Shown: positions 30,535 through 36,128 of the stretch, piece by piece | How the letters are laid out: each line of letters begins with the position of its first letter | How positions within the stretch are numbered: the first letter of the stretch is position 1 | IMG/VR virus record: IMGVR_UViG_3300032053_018313 | Coordinates: 1-36,128 of that record | Strand: one strand, 5' to 3' | Length of the DNA: 36,128 nt | Source: a virus | The notes under the pieces: model-generated | Database searches by the model: none | What the model saw: the letters and a program-made list of their open reading frames with translations, nothing else | What the model was told of the DNA's origin: nothing | Translations under genes and position numbers: made by a program

Positions 30535-31094
30535 GCGCCGCCAGGCCAGCAAGGGCCAACGGCACCTCCCGCGCCTATCTCAGCCTCGGGCACCTCATGG
30601 TTCCAGCACTCTCCCGCCCCGCGGAGCCGACGGGAGACCAGGCTATCCGCCTGGCTCGATACCGGGAGCGCCAGAGGATGTGCTCGATACCGGACCCGCC
30701 ATGGGACATCGCACGTGACCAGATTCCGCCGGTCATGCCTGGCCGTGGTGGCAGCCGGCATTCGCGCGGCGGCAGGCCCCGGGTGCTCGACGACGCGCAG
30801 GACGAGGTGGTGGCGGCGTTGTACGCGCAGGGCTGGGGCGCGCTGCGGATAGCGAAGTCGCTGGGGTGCTCGCGGTCGGCGGTGCTGAGCTCGCTGGGGC
30901 GGACGGGCACGGCGACCTACCGGGGTCACGCGAGGTATGGACAGTCGATGACGAGAGAGCGGGGCATGACGGTGAAGCAGGAGGTGCGGGTGCAGGAGAT
31001 GCTCGCCGGCGGGAGGAGCCCTCTGGCCATAGCGCGCGATCTCGGCGTGAGCATCGGCAAGGTGCGCTACGTGGAGAAGGTGGGGCCTCGATGA
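30531..31094 (+). CDS. DNA-binding protein with two HTH motifs
   Basis: 187 residues, overlapping the previous gene by ATGA. Two helix-turn-helix stretches are visible: VAALYAQGWGALRIAKSLGC then SRSAVLSSL (about residues 94-122), and LAGGRSPLAIARDLGVSIGK then VRYVEKVG (about 159-185). The first 80 residues are Arg/Pro-rich and probably disordered. It may be a transcription regulator of the late genes or a DNA-organising factor. No known family is claimed. Confidence 0.55.
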   Translation: MSAARPARANGTSRAYLSLGHLMVPALSRPAEPTGDQAIRLARYRERQRMCSIPDPPWDIARDQIPPVMPGRGGSRHSRGGRPRVLDDAQDEVVAALYAQGWGALRIAKSLGCSRSAVLSSLGRTGTATYRGHARYGQSMTRERGMTVKQEVRVQEMLAGGRSPLAIARDLGVSIGKVRYVEKVGPR

Positions 31095-31339
31095 TCGCGG
31101 TGCCTATCCTGCGCGGAAGTCCCGAGCACGCGCGCTACCTGCGCTCGAAGGCGTGGAAGGCGCGGCGCTTGGCGGCGATCATCCGCGCCGGGTGGGCTTG
31201 CCAGATCTGTGGGCGAAAGGTCTTCGACGCGCGCCGGTATCAAGTGCACCACCTAAGTTACGCGAACCTGGGGTGCGAGCGACCGGGGGACTTGGCGGTT
31301 TACTGCCAGCGGTGCCACCGGCGCGTGTCGACATGGTGA
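31091..31339 (+). CDS. HNH nuclease (small)
   Basis: 82 residues, starting MIAVPILRGSPEHARYLRSK. The HNH core is AGWACQICGR (C37, C40), YQVHHLSYANLG (H53, H54) and AVYCQRCHRRVS (C72, C75), a zinc-bound beta-beta-alpha-metal nuclease. The upstream in-frame part lies inside the HTH gene, so the ATGA-coupled ATG 31091 is used. Small HNH proteins lie beside terminase genes in many phages and aid DNA packaging. This one is about 4.8 kb before the window end, so that link is uncertain. Confidence 0.85.
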   Translation: MIAVPILRGSPEHARYLRSKAWKARRLAAIIRAGWACQICGRKVFDARRYQVHHLSYANLGCERPGDLAVYCQRCHRRVSTW

Positions 31340-31349
31340 GGAGGGTAAG

Positions 31350-32060
31350 ATGAGCGGTTATTACTGGCATGTGCGCCACGACGTGTTGATTGAGTGGTCG
31401 GACAACATCCAGGAGCGGAACGACTGCATCAGGAAGCACAAGCCGACAGAGGAGATTGAGACTCGGTTGCGGCTACTGAAGCCGGTGGTGGGACCACTAC
31501 CACCCGAGTGGGACAAGGCCGCCGCCGAGTGGCGCAAGGCCGACGCCGAGTGGGACAAGGCCGCCGCCGAGTGGGACAAGGCCGCCGCCGAGCGGGACAA
31601 GGCCGCCGCCGAGTGGGACAAGGCCCGCGCCGAGTGGCGCAAGGCCCGCGCCGAGTGTGCCGAGGCCGCCGCCGAGCGGGACAAGGCCGACGCCGAGTGG
31701 CGCAAGGCCGACGCCGAGTGGGACAAGGCCGCCGCCGAGTGGGACAAGGCCGCCGCCGAGCGGGACAAGGCCGCCGCCGAGCGGGACAAGGCCGCCGCCG
31801 AGTGGCGCAAGGCCCGCGCCGAGTGTGCCAAGGCCGCCGCCGAGCGGGACAAGGCCGACGCCGAGTGGCGCAAGGCCCGCGCCGAGTGTGCCAAGGCCGC
31901 CGCCGAGTGGCGCAAGGCCCGCGCCGAGTGTGCCAAGGCCGCCGCCGAGCGGGACAAGGCCGACGCCGAGCATCGGAAAGAGATCGAAGCCCTACACGCC
32001 GTGGAATGCCCGGGGTGTCCGTGGGATGGGAAGACGATCTTTCCGGGGAGGGCAAGATGA
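31350..32060 (+). CDS. 22-heptad repeat coiled-coil protein
   Basis: 236 residues. An N-terminal 52 residues (MSGYYWHVRHDVLIEWSDNI) are followed by 22 tandem heptads of the form E-[WRC]-[DRA]-[KE]-A-[ARD]-A, in variants such as EWDKAAA, ERDKAAA, EWRKARA and ECAKAAA. The end is EALHAVECPGCPWDGKTIF with two Cys. Heptads of this kind can make a long straight helix or coiled coil. All six frames stay open because the unit is 21 bases. Function unknown. Proteins of this repeat style occur in other phages and vary in repeat number. Confidence 0.75.
   Translation: MSGYYWHVRHDVLIEWSDNIQERNDCIRKHKPTEEIETRLRLLKPVVGPLPPEWDKAAAEWRKADAEWDKAAAEWDKAAAERDKAAAEWDKARAEWRKARAECAEAAAERDKADAEWRKADAEWDKAAAEWDKAAAERDKAAAERDKAAAEWRKARAECAKAAAERDKADAEWRKARAECAKAAAEWRKARAECAKAAAERDKADAEHRKEIEALHAVECPGCPWDGKTIFPGRAR
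31506..31967 (+). repeat. Tandem 21-base repeat array (22 units)
   Basis: Twenty-two consecutive 21-base units, each coding one heptad of the protein at 31350, differing by a few substitutions. Unit variants are used in a patchwork order. For example, the block EWRKARA-ECAKAAA recurs three times, which suggests growth by unequal exchange. Array copy number may be misassembled by short reads. Confidence 0.85.
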
Positions 32061-32281
32061 CCGACGACACGAAGCAGGACGTGCTGAACGCCGAGGAGCG
32101 CGCTACGGTGAACATCTACCGTGGTCGCGTGGTCGCTGGCGGCCTTGTCGCCACCATCGACCGCCTTGCCGGGCGGGTGCGTGACCTGGAGGAGGCATTG
32201 CGAGAATGCTGCCGCATGTTCGGGTGGTGCGAGGTGAAGTACGGGAAGCTCGCGAGAAGGGAGGCTCCCCGTGACGAATGA
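32057..32281 (+). CDS. Small helical protein
   Basis: 74 residues, starting MTDDTKQDVLNAEERATVNI. The helix VATIDRLAGRVRDLEEALRE and a Cys-containing segment (CCRMFGWCEVKYGKLA) are visible. ATG 32057 overlaps the previous stop (ATGA). The frame upstream is only a repeat shadow. Function unknown. Confidence 0.6.
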   Translation: MTDDTKQDVLNAEERATVNIYRGRVVAGGLVATIDRLAGRVRDLEEALRECCRMFGWCEVKYGKLARREAPRDE

Positions 32282-32963
32282 CACAACCCCTCCCGCCGAT
32301 CCCCCGGACGTCGCGGAGGTGAGGAAGCGGTCACTGCGCTGTAGTTCCTACTCGTTATTCCAAGACCGTGGCATCATGCTGTTCCGCTACGATGAGGCGG
32401 TGAGAGAGCGAGTTGTTGTGGCTCGAGAGGCCAGAGAATCTCTGGCGCACCAAGCTGCCCGCATCCGCGAGCTGGAGGCCGAGGTATCGCGGCTGGCCGA
32501 GGCACTACATCTTGCTACCTCGCACTCCATAGACCGGTTCAACCGGGCGCACGACGCCGAGGTGGAGGTCGCTGCCCTGCGGGCCAAGGTGGATCGGCTG
32601 CGCGCAGAGCGGGACAAGTACCTCGCGCAGAATACGGACCTTCGCAAGACCTGGGAGGAGATGCGTCAGGAGCGGGACACGGTGTTGAAGCACGGCACCG
32701 ACGTGGTAGCGATGGAGCGTATTGCCCACGCCGCTGGCTTCCACGAGGCCCTCGACGCGGTGTCGAATGCACTTCAGTACAGCGGGTGGGTGCATTGGGA
32801 CAAGTTGCGCTCTCACTACCCCCGGCCCGAGTCGATAGCCGAGCGCGAGGTTGCCGCGCAGATGGACGCCATGCACCCCGAGGACATCGAGTACGACGTG
32901 ACGCTGCCGCGCATCCCCACGGGGCCGCAGGCCGAGCACCCGAGCAAGGAGGGGGCGCGATGA
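32271..32963 (+). CDS. Coiled-coil protein
   Basis: 230 residues from a GTG with GGGAGG upstream. Residues 45-140 are long charged helices (ARIRELEAEVSRLAEALHLA; ALRAKVDRLRAERDKYLAQN), predicted coiled coil. The C-terminal third includes LRSHYPRPESIAEREVAAQM and ends in a Pro-rich tail. No family recognised. It overlaps genes on both sides. Confidence 0.6.
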   Translation: MTNDTTPPADPPDVAEVRKRSLRCSSYSLFQDRGIMLFRYDEAVRERVVVAREARESLAHQAARIRELEAEVSRLAEALHLATSHSIDRFNRAHDAEVEVAALRAKVDRLRAERDKYLAQNTDLRKTWEEMRQERDTVLKHGTDVVAMERIAHAAGFHEALDAVSNALQYSGWVHWDKLRSHYPRPESIAEREVAAQMDAMHPEDIEYDVTLPRIPTGPQAEHPSKEGAR

Positions 32964-33439
32964 CCGAGCAGGAACTGGCAGCGGTGATGGAGCGGCGGGA
33001 TGTACGCAAGAGGACATGGGACTGGGCAGTTAGTGCCCCTCCGATAAAGATGGCAGCGGCGGCGAACCAAGCCGAAGCCGACCGCTCTGCCCTCCTCGAC
33101 CACATCGACGCCCAGGCAAAGGCGTGCGCCGAGTGCCGTGAGTCGTGGGAAACACAGACTGAAAGGTCTGACGCCCACGAGGAAGCCCAGGCGAGGGAGA
33201 TCAGGTTCTGCGGCGGTGCCATCGCACAATACAAGATCACTGAGGCGGACCTATGCACGCGGGGCATCGCGCTGCGGGACGAGAATGCCCGGCAGCGGCG
33301 GGCGATCTACAGGCTCGCGGCGTGGATACACGAGGACAGGGCATATTTGCGGGCAGATGACATAGGACTGTACACAGACAGTTTGGATGCCCATGCTCGC
33401 ATCCGCGCCCGGCTCGCGGCGATGGAGGCGCGGGGATGA
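32960..33439 (+). CDS. Unrecognised helical protein
   Basis: 159 residues from ATG 32960 (ATGA overlap). The sequence is mostly helical with a C-x2-C (AKACAECRESWE) near residue 56 and a charged C-terminus (ARLAAMEARG). GGAGGGGG lies just upstream. A longer in-frame start lies inside the previous gene. Function unknown; position in a run of accessory genes. Confidence 0.6.
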   Translation: MTEQELAAVMERRDVRKRTWDWAVSAPPIKMAAAANQAEADRSALLDHIDAQAKACAECRESWETQTERSDAHEEAQAREIRFCGGAIAQYKITEADLCTRGIALRDENARQRRAIYRLAAWIHEDRAYLRADDIGLYTDSLDAHARIRARLAAMEARG

Positions 33440-34308
33440 CGCGCGACGAACAACTCGCCTTGGCTCGTGACGAGCGCCAGAAGGTGGAAGCCGGTAACGC
33501 TCGGCCGATACTCCGCGTGATCTCTCTCGGTGCTGGAGTGCAGTCTACGACGCTGGCTCTGTTGGCAAAGGATGGAATCGTGGAGATGCCTGACTGCGCG
33601 ATCTTCGCGGATACTCAGGCGGAACCAAAAGCGGTCTACCGGCACTTGGATTGGCTCGAGAGCGTGTTGCCATTCCCGGTGCATCGGGTGACGGCGGGTA
33701 GTTTGACCAAGGAAATCCTGGGGGCGATGGAAGGTACGAATCGGATGGATGCACGCCCGCCGTTTCACGTTGAGACCGGCGGGATGTTGCACCGCCAGTG
33801 CACGCAAGATTTCAAGATCGCACCGATCCAGAAGAAGATCAGGGAACTTATCGGGGTCGGCAAAGGAGAACGCGCGCCGCGTGATCCAGTGGTCGAGCAG
33901 TGGATCGGAATATCGCTCGATGAAGTACGCCGCATGAAGGTGAGTCGCATGCCATACATCGTCCATCGGTGGCCACTGATCGAATTGAAGATGACCCGTG
34001 GGGATTGCAAGGCGTGGATCGAAAAGCACGGCTACCCGATACCGGCAAAGAGTGCATGCACCTTCTGCCCCTACCACGACCAAGCGGTGTGGCGAGCGCT
34101 CAAGCAGAATCCAGAGGATTGGGCGGAAGCCGTGAAGGTGGACCTCGCTATTCGTCCAGGCATCACGAATCGGGGATGGACGGAGCCCCTGCGGTGGTTT
34201 GTACATCGAGATAGGGTGCCGCTTTCAGAGGTGGACCTATCGACGGAGGACGAACGCGGACAACTCGATCTGTTCACCAACGAGTGCGAGGGGATGTGCG
34301 GTGTATGA
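33436..34308 (+). CDS. PAPS-reductase-like PP-loop protein
   Basis: 290 residues. The PP-loop is SLGAGVQST (residues 30-38) in RVISLGAGVQSTTLALLA, the usual phage form in which SGG is replaced by SLGAG. Later motifs are IFADTQAEPKAVYRHLDWLE, QCTQDFKIAPI (C122), and ACTFCPYHD (C208, C211). These Cys suggest an Fe-S or zinc site. The family resembles PAPS reductases and related ATP-pyrophosphatases. In phages its substrate is unknown, and nucleic-acid modification is one suggestion. ATGA overlap with the gene upstream. Confidence 0.85.
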   Translation: MTRDEQLALARDERQKVEAGNARPILRVISLGAGVQSTTLALLAKDGIVEMPDCAIFADTQAEPKAVYRHLDWLESVLPFPVHRVTAGSLTKEILGAMEGTNRMDARPPFHVETGGMLHRQCTQDFKIAPIQKKIRELIGVGKGERAPRDPVVEQWIGISLDEVRRMKVSRMPYIVHRWPLIELKMTRGDCKAWIEKHGYPIPAKSACTFCPYHDQAVWRALKQNPEDWAEAVKVDLAIRPGITNRGWTEPLRWFVHRDRVPLSEVDLSTEDERGQLDLFTNECEGMCGV

Positions 34309-34480
34309 CCCCGTTCCCTGCACCGTGCTCGACCCCTTCGCCGGCGCCGGGACCGTGGGCGTGGAATCGGTGAAGCTCGGGCGGGAGTACGTGCTGATCG
34401 AACTGAAACCGGAGTACGCGGAGATGGCGCGGGCGCGGATACACGACGAGGCGCCGCTGTTCGCCGAGGCCACCCCGTGA
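34301..34480 (+). CDS. Truncated N4/N6 DNA methyltransferase fragment
   Basis: 59 residues from GTG 34301, overlapping the PAPS-like gene. VLDPFAGAGTVGVESVKLGR followed by EYVLIELKPEYAEMARARI is the AdoMet-binding motif I region that forms the C-terminal end of beta-class DNA methyltransferases. The DPPY/SPPY catalytic motif and target region are absent here and in the neighbourhood. It cannot methylate alone. It may be a remnant, or a domain that works with a partner. Confidence 0.65.
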   Translation: MYDPVPCTVLDPFAGAGTVGVESVKLGREYVLIELKPEYAEMARARIHDEAPLFAEATP

Positions 34481-34776
34481 AGCTCGCGATCTACGCCGAG
34501 AGCGGGGCACACTGGACGAACGCGCGGCTGCAGCGGTCGGCGTACCTGCGCCGGCGGGGGCTCGCGGTGGTGGTGTGGTGCCTGCTCCTGTGCGGGTGCG
34601 CCGCGTGGCCGAACCTTCAGTACGAGTTCACGGGGTCGTACCCCGAGGGCGGCGAGTGGATCGTGACGTGGAAAACCTTCGGCGTGGAGCGGCATGTCAG
34701 GACCTCGGACTACGGGTCGGCGATGATCCTGGACGCGGTGCTGTGGGCGCGTGGACGTGGACTGAAAGGACATTGA
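34477..34776 (+). CDS. Predicted lipoprotein
   Basis: 99 residues from a GTG overlapping the previous stop. A basic stretch (LRRRG) precedes a hydrophobic helix and a lipobox (LAVVVWCLLLCGC), with the likely lipidated Cys near residue 41, then a beta-rich mature part (PNLQYEFTGSYPEGGEWIVT). The 25-residue leader before the signal is unusually long, so the true start may lie further in. It may be a host-surface or lysis lipoprotein. Confidence 0.5.
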   Translation: MKLAIYAESGAHWTNARLQRSAYLRRRGLAVVVWCLLLCGCAAWPNLQYEFTGSYPEGGEWIVTWKTFGVERHVRTSDYGSAMILDAVLWARGRGLKGH

Positions 34777-34779
34777 GAG

Positions 34780-35247
34780 ATGCCTGGTAGGAAGAAGACA
34801 GTATTTGTGGTGAACGAACAAGGTTGTTTCGTGGTAACGAATAGGGCTTTGACGAAGGGCTATCCAGTATTGCGCCATGACAGGCGCCAGTCTTATGCGC
34901 ACAGAGCGGTATGGATTGAGTGTTTCGGAGATATATCGAAAGGGTTGGAGGTTTGTCACTCTTGCGACAATCCGAAATGCATCAATCCGGAGCATCTCTT
35001 TTTGGGTACTCCTAAGGAGAATATGCGGGATGCCTCTGTCAAACACAGACTGCGAGGTTGGCCCGGGGCTATTGGAGAGGATAACCCAGCGGCGAAATTG
35101 AAGTGGGAACAAGTCAAGGAAATACGCAGGCTGTTGGCTTTCCATTCTCAGGCCGAATTGGCGCGAAGATACGGAGTAGGGGATACAGCAATCTATGACA
35201 TCGCTCATGGAAAACGATGGGGAAGGGCGAGAGGGAGGGGACGATGA
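34780..35247 (+). CDS. HNH homing endonuclease
   Basis: 155 residues. VCHSCDNPKCINPEHLFLGT is the HNH_3 core, with H60, N69 and H72 as the catalytic H-N-H set and Cys 62 and 67 nearby. The C-terminal NPAAKLKWEQVKEIRRLLAF and ELARRYGVGDTAIYDIAHGK is a DNA-binding HTH of the type fused to homing endonucleases. Its DNA is clearly richer in A+T than neighbours, suggesting recent transfer. Freestanding; no intron or intein was seen around it. Confidence 0.85.
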   Translation: MPGRKKTVFVVNEQGCFVVTNRALTKGYPVLRHDRRQSYAHRAVWIECFGDISKGLEVCHSCDNPKCINPEHLFLGTPKENMRDASVKHRLRGWPGAIGEDNPAAKLKWEQVKEIRRLLAFHSQAELARRYGVGDTAIYDIAHGKRWGRARGRGR

Positions 35248-35327
35248 GTCGGTACCCCGGCGTTGCCGGGTGGTGCGATTTCATGACGAGGGAGGGCGTA
35301 TGGCGGCCAGAGTCAAGCTGGGTCTGA
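35244..35327 (+). CDS. Possible 27-residue micro-ORF
   Basis: Encodes MSRYPGVAGWCDFMTREGVW ending RPESSWV. ATG 35244 overlaps the HNH stop (ATGA) and GGGAGGGG lies just upstream at 35233-35240. It overlaps the next gene by 28 bases. The hairpin CCCGGC-gtt-GCCGGG at 35256-35270 lies inside it. Either a micro-ORF or a coupling leader. Confidence 0.3.
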   Translation: MSRYPGVAGWCDFMTREGVWRPESSWV

Positions 35328-35827
35328 AAAGCATGGTGCCGATCTTGTTCGATCGGTACTCGGGCTTGAACGACCAGAACGACCAAGAGGCGCAGAAGAA
35401 CGCCATCCTAAAGGTGTATCGAGACGACCAGGGGAACGTGTGTCTCCCCGCGGCTTGTCTCAAGGCGTGCATCCGGGATGCATCATCGGAGATCGGGAAG
35501 AAGACCGACAGCAAGAGGAGGCGCAACGGCATTCGAGCCGGTTGCTTCATCTCGCCGGATCTGATTCCGCTCGCGAAAGAGTACGACGGTATCCACCAGG
35601 AGATCGTCACGCGGAAGGGCACGGGAAACAAGGTCACGCGCGTCGTGTCCTACCGGCCCTTTCTGAAGGCGTGGAAGTGCGAGGTCGAGGTGGTGCTCTA
35701 CGATATCTCGCCGGAGAACTTCCGGCAGTACGTAGAGATGGCGGGGCTCAAATATGCCCTCTGTGGGCATAGGCCAGAGTGGGGCCGGTTCGAGGTGGCG
35801 AAGTTCCAGATCCTGAAGGAGGACTGA
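35300..35827 (+). CDS. Phage protein, possible RAMP/Cas7-like fold
   Basis: 175 residues from ATG 35300 with GAGGGAGGG upstream. It shows the pattern of a phage family I recognise: N-terminal strand and PILFDRYS, then KVYRDDQGNVCLPAACLKAC, and YRPFLKAWKCEVEVVLYD. The C-terminus has AGLKYALCGHRPEWGRFEVA, a Gly-rich turn with RP-x-W-GRF. In fuller family members this turn reads AG...GLGDWRPxFGRF. That layout recalls RAMP proteins such as Cas7/Csm3. The assignment is by pattern only; no other Cas gene or CRISPR array is present. Confidence 0.5.
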   Translation: MAARVKLGLKSMVPILFDRYSGLNDQNDQEAQKNAILKVYRDDQGNVCLPAACLKACIRDASSEIGKKTDSKRRRNGIRAGCFISPDLIPLAKEYDGIHQEIVTRKGTGNKVTRVVSYRPFLKAWKCEVEVVLYDISPENFRQYVEMAGLKYALCGHRPEWGRFEVAKFQILKED

Positions 35828-35828
35828 C

Positions 35829-36128
35829 TTGACGGAAACCACAGCACAAGAGGGGCAGATTGCATCCCTCGCAGACAAGCGGGCTCTCGACTTCCTGAGC
35901 ATGGAGCCGGAAGTGCAAGGGTTCAACCCGGGCACGTTCGAGTACCGGATGAAGCAGGCGATTCTCGGCTTCCGGTACAAGCGGGAGATCGAGCTGAAGC
36001 GGCGCACGGAGCGCGACCAGGCTATCCGTGTTGTGCGGATGGTGTTCGAGACGCCGGAGAAGCGGCGCGACTACATCAACCAGAGCATGCCGGCGCTGTT
36101 GCCGGCGGTAGTGAAAGCGAAGAAGTGA
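35829..36128 (+). CDS. Small protein preceding terminase; TerS candidate
   Basis: 99 residues from a TTG, with AAGGAGG at 35816-35822 as the SD. It starts MTETTAQEGQIASLADKRAL, then helical GTFEYRMKQAILGFRYKREI and FETPEKRRDYINQSMPALLP, with a basic end KAKK. No small-terminase HTH is obvious. If the molecule is circular it lies just eight bases before TerL, where TerS is normally found. I rate that role as plausible but not shown. Confidence 0.4.
   Translation: MTETTAQEGQIASLADKRALDFLSMEPEVQGFNPGTFEYRMKQAILGFRYKREIELKRRTERDQAIRVVRMVFETPEKRRDYINQSMPALLPAVVKAKK

Noticed and set aside
31506-31967. CRISPR-like array
   Set aside because: Units are contiguous without spacers and encode protein heptads; no repeat-spacer pattern or Cas operon is present.
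31361-32284. Long open frames on both strands over the repeat array
   Set aside because: A 21-base unit without stops in any frame opens all frames at once. Only the frame at 31350 has good flanking sequence, SD spacing and operon context.

Overview
The window reads as one complete or nearly complete genome of a tailed, siphovirus-like bacteriophage of about 36 kb and high G+C. The terminase large subunit starts at base 9 and the last gene stops on the final base, as expected of a circular or permuted contig opened at the terminase. Nearly all genes lie on the + strand, packed end to end with many ATGA or GTGA stop/start overlaps and strong Shine-Dalgarno (SD) sites. A host cannot be named. 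The high G+C, phage-encoded lipoproteins and spanin-like membrane proteins fit a Gram-negative host. I see no integrase, no attachment site and no CI-type repressor.

Left arm (1-18368): terminase, portal, neck and head proteins, scaffold, an epsilon15/BPP-1-type major capsid protein, a Bbp16-like cement protein, connectors, tail tube, a 29-residue Arg-Gly-Gly microprotein, tail assembly chaperone with a probable -1 frameshift product, tape measure, and a 1029-residue tail hub/beta-helix protein. A XhlA-like membrane protein and an amidase endolysin follow, then four further proteins that may be virion components.

Middle (18369-22139): an initiator-type tRNA-Met gene, a cluster of small membrane proteins including two genes overlapping out of frame (spanin-like), and a leftward island of six genes. 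That island holds a lipoprotein gene and a duplicated three-hairpin RNA-like element placed between genes. It is bounded on the right by two divergent, homologous ribbon-helix-helix (RHH) genes that face each other across promoter-like and operator-like sequence, which may be the regulatory switch.

Right arm (22136-36128): an MT-A70 adenine methyltransferase, a PD-(D/E)XK-like nuclease candidate, a possible recombination protein, and a single-chain SbcD-SbcC (Mre11-Rad50) fusion of 1160 residues. Next come a replication initiator gene with internal iteron-like repeats (probable origin), a possible helicase-loader-like protein, a two-HTH protein and two HNH proteins. The arm also carries a 22-unit heptad-repeat protein, a PAPS-reductase-like PP-loop protein, a methyltransferase fragment, a lipoprotein, a possible RAMP-like protein, and a last small gene that sits next to the terminase if the molecule is circular.

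Several intergenic leaders (3973-4118, 24107-24233, 29135-29365 and the two leftward repeats) contain multiple hairpins ending at an SD, suggesting RNA-level control across this genome.
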